Part shown: positions 47,268-57,726 of the stretch, one piece after another
Position numbering within the stretch: position 1 is the stretch's first letter
How the letters are laid out: each line of letters begins with the position of its first letter
Assembly: GCA_964019055.1 (NCBI GenBank)
Contig: OZ025215.1
Span: forward strand, 5,869,770-5,933,769
Direction: 5' to 3'
From: Anthopleura xanthogrammica
Lineage: Eukaryota; Cnidaria; Anthozoa; Actiniaria; Actiniidae
Length of the DNA: 64,000 nucleotides
Notes under the pieces: generated by a model
What the model saw: the letters and a program-made list of their open reading frames with translations, nothing else
Told to the model about the DNA's origin: nothing
Database searches by the model: none
Translations under genes and position numbers: made by a program

Positions 47268-47362
47268 GGAGTCGGTTGTACAAAGCCGGAATATCGCTAT
47301 ACACCGGATAAATCGTTATCCAGCGGATAACTTTATTCAGGCTTTGTACAACCGGCTCCTGG
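47268..47362. repeat. Small palindromic repeat, TTGTACAAAGCC ends
   Basis: GTCGGTTGTACAAAGCCGGA faces GGCTTTGTACAACCGGCTCC across ~50 bp; a second copy is in the right arm at 50558-50652. Probably a MITE present before the inversion. Confidence 0.7.
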
Positions 47363-48025
47363 TGGTAAGAATTTTTCAATATGGCGGCAGACCGGGAATT
47401 CACATGGCGCGCGCGGTATCAAAAAGTTTCCCTCTCTTATTTTTGCTCTCTTGTTATCACTTAAAATGATTACTTTTATGATTATCGACCGATATGGACT
47501 GCAGGTCAATGAAAGAGCTTGTTATTTCATTATCATATTCCTTTCCCGGAAAAAACATGGCCGCAAGCTAGCCCCGACTTTGAAAATGTATGTTTTTTAT
47601 TTCATATTTCTTCTCTAGCACTCAAAACAAATATTTGGGCCAAGTTTTAAAAAAGTCCACAAAAAATTGCACGATCGCTTTACCTTATGAAATGAAATTA
47701 TGTAAATAATCTTTTATGGTTCACACGGTGACTATTGTATAAAAGGAATCAAGATTTTAATTATTCAATGACTTAATTTAAATTTCAATAATAACAAAGG
47801 CATTAAGATTCTTGATATAGAACATGAATAAGAGTAGTCCTGTCATCCACGAATGATCCCATACTCTGTTTTGAATACCGCTTGTTATATATCCTTGTTG
47901 TAAATATATGCGCTAGAGTAATTTTACAACTCATAGACATTAGTTGTTTTCTCGTTTGTTTTACTTCGTTGATTTAATTAATAATGACTAGTGCTTACTA
48001 GTTGTTACCAAGTTGAATACAGCAA

Positions 48026-49689
48026 GTGAAAAAAATTAAGACTTTTTTTTCTACTTTATTCGGCCTTCTGGCGAAGTTTCAGTGCGATTTGAGGCCGTTG
48101 ATTTTTTTTTTAATAGAGGGGGGAGGGGGGGCACAGGATAAAAACTTCCAACTAAACCCCAAAATCGCGCTGAAATTTCGCCAAACAAGACCGAACAAGG
48201 TACAAGCAGCGCCGGACTGAAGCAAGTTTTAAAAGCAAAATGTTTAGTGGAACATGTTTTATCTGTATCCTGACTCCCATACATTCCTCTATAAAACATA
48301 CACAGAAACTTTGCTTGGGCTGCCTGTGAGAATCCAAACCTCTCTTTGGTGTAAAATACCAATCGCTACAAAGCTGCGGCCGGCAAGGATCACGGGTAGT
48401 ACATTTTACATGTTTTAAATTCTCGATAACTATTGATAGACTTGAAATCTTTTACCAGTAACAGTTTCAAGTCCCGTGAGCATCCTCAAGCTACATTTTC
48501 CATCAAAAAGCTTTACTTATTTACTCAACGGTCTCAGCTTTGTAGGTTTTTGGTGAATAACTTTATTGAAATAAGTATATACCTCTGCTACAATACCAAG
48601 CTAGGGGGGAAATAATATGAATAAAATCGTTTTAGCGTGCGAGGCTTACAAGAGACACTCTTTCATTCTTCAGAAAAATAACTAAAATATAATCTACAAA
48701 TCGCCGAATTTAAAAATACAATATCAACTAGCTGACTTCATGCTTTGTATGTTTCCATGACCGCGGTGTAGTGTTTTGATACTCACTTTTGTTCCATCAG
48801 AATGTACGTGAATTATTTAGCATTGTTGTTCGAAGTTGCAGCTGCATTTAAAAGCTTCAGTAAATACTGCTTGGCTGCAAGACTAGTAGGAGATCTCTAA
48901 AACGTCTGTTGTCCGCTCTTTTACATCTAAATAAGGTACGTGTCACTGTTGTTGCCCATTTTTACAGTTGTGGTAGCCAAAAACCTCGTAATTTGATACG
49001 TCTGGACTTCGGTTTAGCTTCCTAAAGGCAAGTTTACACTAGCGATACTTGCAGTGTAATGGTCGTGCGACAATTGCGGTAAATTGGTTGAAAAATATAA
49101 TCTCCCGTGTAAACGGTCGGCGATTTGTGCAGCGATTATCGAGGCGATTTCAGTGCGATATGATAAAAAGTAATAATTTTGATCAGTGTTTTTGCTAATA
49201 AGCATGTCAACTCTTTTTCTTCTACACTCAAACTTACTTTTTTGTACTTTTTTTGTCGACATATTTTTCAAACACAAGCGAAATTTAATCCAAGGCTAGG
49301 GTTGAGCAAGATAGTTTTTGGTACTTGTCAGCAAAAATCGCCGAAAAAATGACTAAATTTTGAGCATACAATTTCGCTGCTCAAATCTCCGAACGTTTAT
49401 TTGAAGAAACCTTAGCTATAGGCAACCAAAATCCCTACAATGGGAAGAACTACGTTCGCTTTGTGATCAATACCTTTTGTTTTCTTTGTTGTGACCTTTC
49501 ATCATATTGTTTTCTATTCGCCATTTTTTACGTCCTAAACTATATCAATTCTACTTTTATTCTCATTTCCGTTTTACTCCGACGAAGGGCTAACGCCCGA
49601 AACGTCAGTATTGTTCGTCAGTGTTGTAATTTTTTTTATAGTGTATTTTTAAAAACACTTAAATTAGAATTTTCACTTGCTGTATTCAA
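48026..49689. other. Unique spacer at the axis of the inverted duplication
   Basis: About 1.66 kb with no partner on either arm. It contains a local hairpin (48060-48210, GGCGAAGTTTCAGTGCGATTT and its partner AAATCGCGCTGAAATTTCGCC), G-runs at 48117-48131, and GACGAAGGGCTAACGCCCGA at 49580, a sequence that I recall from 3' ends of retroelements. No gene recognised. Confidence 0.6.
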
Positions 49690-51095
49690 CTCGGTCCTAA
49701 CTAGTAAGCACTAGTCATTATTAATTAAATCAACGAAGTAAAACAAACGAGAAAACAACTGATGTCTACGAGTTGTAAAATTACTCTAGCGCATATATTT
49801 ACAACAAGGATATATAACAAGCGGTATTCAAAACAGAGTATGGGATCATTCGTGGATGACAGGACTACTCTTATTCATGTTCTATATCAAGAATCTTAAT
49901 GCCTTTGTTATTATTGAAATTTAAGTTATTGAATAATTAAAATCTTGATCCCTTTTATACAATAGTCACCGTGTAAACCAGAAAAGATTATTTACATAAT
50001 TTCATGCTAAGGTAAAGCGATCGTGCAATTTTTTGTGGTCTTTTTTAAAACTTGGCCCAAATATTTATTTTGAGTGCTAGAGAAGAAATATGAAATAAAA
50101 GACATACTTTTTCAAAGATGGGGCTAGCTTGCGGCCATCTTTTTCGGGGAAAAAAAATATGATAATGAAATAACAAGCTCTTTCATTGACCTGCAGTCCA
50201 TATCGGTCGATAATCATAAAAGTAATAATTTTAAGTGATATCAAGAGAACATAAATAAGAGAGGGAAACTTCTTAATACCGCACGCGCCTCTCTTATTTA
50301 TGCTCTCTTGGTGATGAATCAGAAACCTAACTCATTTTATTGTGTTGAAGAATAAGTTTGCATTTCAAAAACAGTACACCGTGACTGTCCTTTACGCTCC
50401 CTCCTATTTTTTGAAATTCCTTAAAATTTAGCAAAAACACGTACCTTCAGGGGGTAGGTCTTCCTGGACTTCAGGGTATGTCACCAAATTAGATTTTTAA
50501 ATAAACGCCATTTAACACCGAAACGGTCTGCCGCCATATGGAAAAATTCTTACCACCAGGGCCGGTTGTACAAAGCCTGAAGAAAGTTATCCGCTGGATA
50601 ACGATTTATCCGGTGTATAGCGATATTCCGGCTTAGTACAACCGACTCCTGTAGAATAAATTACAATAAAAATGATAAAAATTGCGTGCACATTCAGAAA
50701 TGATGCGCGCAATGCTTGCGCTCTTTACTTTAACAAATGGGCTATTTAGTTTGATTGAAAGCATCCACATTATTAAACAACAGTGTTTTGTTAAAATATA
50801 CTCCATTTACCGTACAGTGGAGCATCTATTAAGCGGAAACCTTCGAAACTTCGCTTATTGTCCGCTAAATAAGGGGTGTCCGCTGAATAGAGATACCGCT
50901 GTATTTTTTATGCTCTATCTATGAGTCCACAACCTCATCTTGTTAAACTGACATTGACAACTGAATGGGAATGGACAAGAACCTTAAAAAAAGAGTTTCT
51001 ACAGGTTTCTAGATATAGTCCCTTTCCTGAAATTTAAAGAAAGAGTTATCAATATCGCATGGTTGCTGGGCTGAGTCAAGAACAAAGAACTCCGC
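49690..51095. repeat. Inner right arm of the large inverted duplication
   Basis: Inverted partner of 46610-48025, lacking the 216-bp MITE. No gene seen. Confidence 0.88.
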
Positions 51096-51273
51096 CATCA
51101 CCCCCAAAGCAATTCCCACAAGCCATTACCAGTCTTCCCTTGCAAACCGGAATTCAGTTATTTAAAAAATGAATCATTAATTTAAGTTAGCCTTTCTGTA
51201 TTTGGCAAAGAACTTGACTAATTTTTTGCAATCTTTTAGACAGTACCAACTTGAAGAGCTTGAAGTCTTGAAG

Positions 51274-53115
51274 ATGTCTACAGTTCATTCTTTGTTCGTT
51301 GTGTTTGCTTTTCTGCTGAAGGCTGTCGTCTCTAAAGACACGTGCCCAGTGGTCAGATACACTGGCAGATTCAAAGAGAGTAACCACGTCAAAGACCACG
51401 CCCTGCTTGGACGATCCTACAAAAACCTGACCATCAATAACGTACAGGAGTGCTTCGGTGTCTGTATCCATGACTGTCGATGTGTGTCCTATCAACTATC
51501 TGGCAGACGATGTGAGCTGATCGACGAGGACAGACACACAGCTCCTGACCTTTTCAAACCAAATCAAACTGGATACAAGTACTACGAGCTGAAGCAACAG
51601 TTTAAAAAGGTACAACACATGCCAAAAACACATCAGATAAAGTTTTCGTTATCCTTTTTTAAATATAACTTTCAATACATTTCTGCAATCGGTTTTATGC
51701 CGGTGGCTCAAGAGTGCGCGGGTACTCGAATTGAAACGGATATAACTCTCGCAGACTTAAGATAAACATGATATTTTGTACACTTACTACAAATGAACCA
51801 AAGTTTGGTGCTAGTTTGGTTGAAATCGGAGTTTTCCTAGCAATTGTGATGTTCTTGATCTTAAAGTTCGCTAATTATCTCGAAATCCAGACCTAAACTT
51901 TGAAAACGATGTGACTTTGTATTACCAAATATTTGCTTATAATTTCAGAAAGTTTTAGAGAAATTCTATGAGGCCGCTTTTGAGTAAAATCGGAGCAATT
52001 ATTTTACACAGAATAAATTTTAAAAAGTTGTTACTATACCTTTAATTTATAACAATGGTTTTCGAAAAAAACTGAGACAATATTTTTGGTTCTAATAGAC
52101 CTCAATCATGATGACGTTTTATACCTGAACTTCAAGAATCCCTTCTCAAAGTTTTAACATTTGAATATGAAAAGAGATTTTGAAAGGATTGTAGTAGTTT
52201 AGGTATGAAACGTCATGAGGTTAAGGGCCTATTAACCCCAAGACATGTATTTGTATTTTGCCGGAGTTTTATTGTAATTGCTTATTTAATCTGTTGCAGT
52301 CCAACAGTCTTGGTTGTTCAAGTCAGTGTCATAACGGCTGTTGTCGTTATTCTCAACCTTGTCTAAACGGTGGAACCTGCATTGACACGTGCCAAAACGT
52401 CACCCGCAAGTTTCAGTGCAAATGTCCACAGGATTTTGGTGGAAGAGTTTGTCAGATTCCTCCTTCATGTGCTGGGTACAGCGCAAGGTCTGTTCCTAAT
52501 ATCTATCCAATCCAAACAACCAATGGTAGTGCGTTGAAGGTGTACTGTGATATGACGTCAGAGCCGGGGATGGTGTGGACTTTGATCGAGTCATTTGCGC
52601 TTTCAAAAAAAGAAAAATTCCAAGCGGCACCCATGACAAAGGATTTTCCATCCAACGAAGAGAACCCTCCCAACTGGTCTGACTATCGCATGTCAAGCAA
52701 TACAATGCAACACGTCAAACGTGATGCTACTCACTGGAGAGCCACTTGTAACTATGACACTGATGGACTGGTCAAGACAGACTACATCCGGGGACGTCTT
52801 AGTGAAATGGATGTTATGACGTACGTGGGAGGTCACACATGTGCTAAAGTCGAGTACATCGATGTGCGTGGCATCAGCTGTCAGAACTGCACCACACATT
52901 TCAAGCAAAACTCTCAGAAGCATCCCTTTGTTGATAGTGGACGTGGCTTTGAGCTAAACTGTGATTGGGATGGAAGACCTGGAAACGTTTCGATAACGGG
53001 TAATAGTAACTGGTCTGACAATTTTGGAAGGTATGTAATAATACATCCTGCTCATCGGTGTTCTTCATTTTCCTCTTCTACCACGCAATGGTGGCTTGGA
53101 TTAAAGCTGAATTGA
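51274..53115 (+). CDS. Secreted PAN/apple-EGF-fibrinogen-like protein
   Basis: Two exons: 51274-51609 (112 codons, donor GTACAA, phase 0) and 52300-53115 (271 codons plus stop; acceptor TTGCAG). The 383-residue product has a signal peptide (MSTVHSLFVVFAFLLKAVVS), a PAN/apple domain (CPVVRYTGRF, VQECFGVCIHDCRCVSYQL, RRCELI), an EGF-like domain (QPCLNGGTCIDTC, CKCPQDFGGRVC), and a fibrinogen-like domain (SCAGYSARS, VYCDMTSEPGMVWTLI, WRATCNYDTDGL, DNFGRY, HRCSS, TTQWWLGL). An apparent donor at 53031 was not used because the open frame continues into the conserved-looking end HRCSS...TTQWWLG. From memory, relatives have a cysteine shortly before HRCS, whereas here the frame reads YVIIHPAHRC; if so, one disulfide partner is lost. 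It has no counterpart in the left arm. Confidence 0.8.
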
Positions 53116-53399
53116 ATTGGTCTGTGGCGCTGAACTTTTCAAAATAAGACTTTGATATTTAATGGAGTGTATATCTTAGTGTATATTATCAAAGTGGAAT
53201 GAAAGTTTCTACCTGCACCTATACCTGTACCTAGCTCTACCTTTTGAAAAAGATCTTATAAATCCTCAAGAGAGGTCAAAAAACAAAATGTACATTTTCT
53301 ATCTTTGCTACATTCTATGAGAGGGCTAATGCCCCACAAATTTTATTAGGGACTAGAACCAGCTCCAGCTCTCTTTTTGTTGTTCAATTACTTACTAGA

Positions 53400-54920
53400 A
53401 TTGAGTTCAATTCTCCGACAATAAAACTGACTAAAGTCTGCCATTTTGTGCAATACTGTCCTTATGCTGCCCTACAGTTTTTTTAGCTGATGATGTGTCC
53501 CCCAACCCTGGACGAACTCAAGTTGTTCTTAACCAGCCCGACTTAAAAATTGCCCACCTGAATGTCCGCAGCCTTCCAAAACATTGGGATGAGTTTCGGA
53601 TTTTTATGAACGACAATCCATTCGATGCATGTGATGTGCTTAACCGAAATAAGACTTAACTTTAAATGAAGTTGCTCAGAACTACACATTGATGGATATA
53701 ATCTTATCAGGACTGATCGTGAGGACTCGCAAATAGGAAGTGGAACATAATTACCAAAAAAATGGGGCCCCCGTGCCCCCTCGCTACGCTACTGACTGTC
53801 TGTAACAAAAAGTTTATTTGAATCAGTTCAGCGGTTTAAAACAGGGAAACCAGATGATTGTAAGCCCTACTCGAGACGCTTTTACAGAGGTCTGAAAATG
53901 ACCAAGATTTTAAAGCTTGATTTGAAAAAGTGGAACGTGTCATTCATTGATACAATGAATGGTGACCCATCCAGTTGATTTTTCATGGCTTGATTGCGCC
54001 TTCACCTTGTCCGTACGACGACGACGACGACGTCCGGGCGTGTACCACTACAGGGTTCTCGCTCGCTTTGCTTACTCGCAAATGCACAGAAAACATCGCA
54101 ATAATGTAGTCAAAGATGGATCAAGAAGTATTTTTTCTTTTTTTTTTTAAAGCGAAAAGTACGTTTAATCGAAGTCATTTAATCGAACAATTTTTCGACC
54201 TTAGCGACCTGCTAAAGAAGATTTAACGAAAATAGATTTAAGCTTGAGCTTACGATGAATTTTCGTGAGTGAAACCTCAGTGAGAGAAAAAGTTTACGGT
54301 GGCCCATAACTGTCACAGCGAAAAGAAATAGCTCACAGTGAAAGAGAATAACTCACGACAAAAAGGAATATTTCACGGCTAAAAGAATAGCTCACGGCAC
54401 AGGTAGCCCAAGCTATGAATGAGAATGCTTAGAAGCCGAGCTGAATTATGCCAAGTATCTAAAAAATACTAGAATACTTAATCAAATTGGATTCGGTTAA
54501 AGGTGTTGACACTCAAGCACCTTACAGAAACGCACGCAGTTAAGGCACTAAATGACATCAAAGCAAGTGGCAAAGAAAAGATGACTCGGCAGATAGCGTC
54601 AGCATGAATGAAACTATTTATGTTGTTGCTACTGTTTTTATTTTATCAATCTTAACAAAATGTTCCAAATTAACTTTTTGACAAGAAATTAATTGGCACT
54701 ATAGCTGGAGACGAGCCAAACTAGTTGTCACAATTATAGTCACAACCTGGCTTATTGCCTGTCTTCATTGACGTCATAGGTGCCATGTTGGTTGAGTTTA
54801 ATAAATGATTTTTCACTGAAATAGTTTGTTATGTCGACCAACTTCGAGTATATGGCGGCTCTGACTTAAATAAAGAACAGGCAAAAGGAATGTTAGAAAC
54901 TCAGTTCTCTGCTTTTATAT
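53400..54920. repeat. Right inverted arm, segment matching 44730-46260
   Basis: Includes the LINE endonuclease fragment, the CGA trinucleotide run at 54017-54032 and a series of GCTCACGG-type short repeats at 54310-54410. Confidence 0.85.
53490..53745 (+). mobile_element. LINE endonuclease fragment, right-arm copy
   Basis: Encodes SPNPGRTQVVLNQPDLKIAH, LNVRSLPKHWDEF and, after frame changes, IDGYNLIRTDREDSQIGSGT. This is the start of a LINE apurinic-like endonuclease domain. Several codons are lost around 53640, so it is inactive. Confidence 0.7.
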
Positions 54921-55129
54921 AAAATTTCTCTTCTTTAACTCCAATAATAAGGTATATGATAAGGAAATACATATATAGCACCAGCCGTTTACGAGTGAAG
55001 TTTTCTTCAGTTACAACATGACGAGTTCAAAACTTTTGAGGAAAAAAAACTGGTTTCAAAGTTTCAGACTGAATATTTCCGTGCTTTTCATACAATTTAT
55101 TGCGTAGTTTCAAATGGTGGTTTCAAAAA

Positions 55130-55345
55130 GTGTAACCCGTCCTAGCGGGTTGACGATCAACCAGTTGTAGTGGGTTGGTTTATTTTATTCTAGCGGGTTA
55201 ATCAACCCGTTATAACCGGTTGGTAGCCAAGTATAATACTTAGGCATTTTTTGAGTTTTCAACCCGTCTTAGCGGGTTAACGATCAACCAGTTCTAGCGA
55301 GTTGGGTTGTAGTGGGTTAATCAACTCGCTGTAACCGGTTACATT
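55130..55345. repeat. Expanded AACCCG/CGGGTT cluster near FREP-C
   Basis: Alternating TAGCGGGTTAATCAACCCG and GATCAACCAGTTGTAGTGGG motifs, more copies than at 14810-15010 or 42765-42915. Confidence 0.7.
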
Positions 55346-55799
55346 TTTTGCCATTTTTGTTGTGAAATTAATTGTATTGTTCGAATTCATTTGCATTAGA
55401 TTAGGCACATGTGAAATCCAACGTTAAAACTGGACCTAATTTCTATTAGTATCGATCGGGAAACGATGTTTAACTTGAAAAGGTCGCAAATATAATACAA
55501 CAATTTATTATTGGCGCCTGAAACACGGATACGATTATGGGAAAAACTGATTATAAGCTGAGGTTTTTTTACCTGTGCTTATGCAACAGAATTCTACTAG
55601 GAATAAGAATTATATAAATAAGTTTATTTTGAAAAGGAATGATGCAGTTTGGAATGGAAAAAGAATCAATAATGAAATTAGAAATGCTCATTTAAAAAAA
55701 AAAAAATTTAAAATATTTATGTTTTCTCGCATTAAGAATTTACCATCACGTATCGTTATATTCATAGCCTAAAGGCAACTTGCTTACTTGCGTATCAGT

Positions 55800-57055
55800 G
55801 GACACCAGTATATGGAGATGTCCTACACAACCTTATTTTGAAAAGGAATGATCCAGTTTGGAATGGCAAAAGAATCAATAATGAAATTAGAAATGCTCAT
55901 TAAGAAAAAATCATGAGAAATATTTATATTTAAGAATTTACCATCACGTATCTTTATATTCATAGCCTAAAGGCAACTTGCTTACTTGCGTATCAGTGGA
56001 CAGCAGTATATGGAGATGTCCTGCACAACCTTGTACTATAGTCTGGTATTTCTCGTCATCGTTCTTTTAACTATGGAAAACCATCGCATAGTTGTACTCG
56101 GTATCTAGTGTAGCCAAACCAACGCCATTTACGGCAAACGACTTCGGAGTCACGTGATCCGTGAAAGCTTTGAAATTGAAGTGTTTGAATGTGTGATGCG
56201 TTGCAAAGATTCTTTTTACTGTCAGAGTATGAATTACCGAACGATTGACCAACTATGCCAACTTAACAGTGCAAGTAAAACTTCGCATATTCAAGACTTC
56301 GAGCCAGAACCTGGCTTTATCTACATGAAGAATCCCTATGCAGTAAGTTTAATTTTAATAAAGACCGCATTTTAGCGGGAGAGGAGGTATTTTCCCATAT
56401 CAGGCATGCCATTCTCTTTATCATGATTTCTTTTTTCGTCGAAGATAAATTATTTAAGTGACTTACATATAAGCTACAAACAACTCGAGTTTAACTGAAT
56501 GCTTCCCTTCATAAAAGATTAATCTACAGAGAGAAATACCGCGGAACCATTTTGAATTACTGTTTTTCTATCGCTAGTGGTTGATATTAGCTTTGGCAAG
56601 GGAAAAAACTCGATTTTTCCAGAGTTTTTGTAATTTTGCCTTGCACATTTTCTACAAATTCTTACTCAAAAGTAAGGAGTCTCTCCGCTCCACCTTTAAG
56701 CATGTTCCTTCGTCGCCGAAGTTATTAGAAAAGTTTGATTTTCAAAGTTCTCTAACATCCACTAGTATAACTAACTGCCCCTCAACATTCCTTTTTTCTA
56801 GAGAATGATCAAATCTTGTTTTGACCTGAAAGTATTCTACCCTTCAAAACCAAGTGGATAATACTATTTTTGCCACTTTTAAGGCCATGTACATATTTTT
56901 CAGAACTTTTTCTTTGTTTATCGCGGAATTGGCAAATAAGGTTGAATATGCCCATAAGATATGGCGCATTTTTATACCATCTTGAGAAACATTAACGTTT
57001 TCCCTTTAAGCGCAATTCATTAAACCAACATCTTGTACTTCTAAAGGAAATAACA
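55800..57055 (+). pseudogene. FREP-C: truncated inverted FREP copy
   Basis: Exon 1 (56010-56342) keeps the signal peptide start and PAN cysteines, but CAG has become TAG at 56106-56108. Exon 2 (from 56802) has TAT changed to TAA at 56859-56861 and is cut short at about 56866, where the sequence jumps into the intron next to exon 3. The copy stops at 57055, just before where exon 3 would begin, and DISC-2 3' sequence follows directly. It cannot encode a fibrinogen-like protein. Confidence 0.9.
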
Positions 57056-57599
57056 TATCCATATTGTTTCTGCTTAAATAGCTGGTTCCAAATACACAAA
57101 AACCTGTAACCTTAAAAATTCTCTTGATTTAGATATGAACTGTGTAAAATATCTAGTTTTTATTTATATTCCAATTGGAAGCAACATTACAATGTACTAC
57201 TAAATCCTATGACTTTTACACAGATGTCATTTTTTGCACTTCATTTCTAAGATTGATTTAGAACGGTTTTAAACAGGTCATTCTTTAGTCTTATGCTCTT
57301 TGGTTTACGAACATATGGATTGTTCAAACCAGGTAAACAGTCTTATTGGCAGACCCTGAGGCGAGGGTCCGGGGCTAACACGTCAGTCCTATATACTCAA
57401 TGATTCTGTATTCTTGTATCTACAGCCCCCTTCGCGCGACCTAATGTTACTGTTAATGTTAATCAGTTATCTGACCTCCCTATTAAGGAGGTAAGATAAC
57501 TGAAAGAAAGCTTTTGCCGGCCTTTGAATTTCACAATTTTGTACTTGGTGCTTGGATCTGGAATCCTCGCTGGTTTAATCTTTTACATCAAATTATGGA

Positions 57600-57726
57600 T
57601 CCGAATCATCAAACTGAGAGTCACGGGTTTGCCTTGGTTTTAAATCCATGTAACTTGGAGTTTCTATTTCGTCAGCTTTTTCAGTTTCTGGTTTTCTTGA
57701 ATTTTTAATGACTTCAACTGGATGGC
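57600..57726 (-). pseudogene. Decayed remainder of the DISC-2 cytoplasmic tail
   Basis: Out of the current frame, the DNA still matches the DISC-1 tail up to the YMDLKPRQ-like segment. It then jumps, at a GTGAC/TCTCAG junction, to sequence downstream of the DISC-1 stop codon. Confidence 0.75.

Larger units (their letters stand above)
46610..48025. repeat. Inner left arm of the large inverted duplication
   Basis: Matches 49690-51095 in inverted orientation, for example GACTAGTGCTTACTAGTTG at 47986 and its partner at 49700-49720. No gene seen. Confidence 0.88.

Noticed and set aside
47110..47469. 119-codon frame in the inner left arm
   Set aside because: It runs through a palindromic repeat (47268-47362); the inverted partner at 50.5-50.9 kb does not keep the frame.
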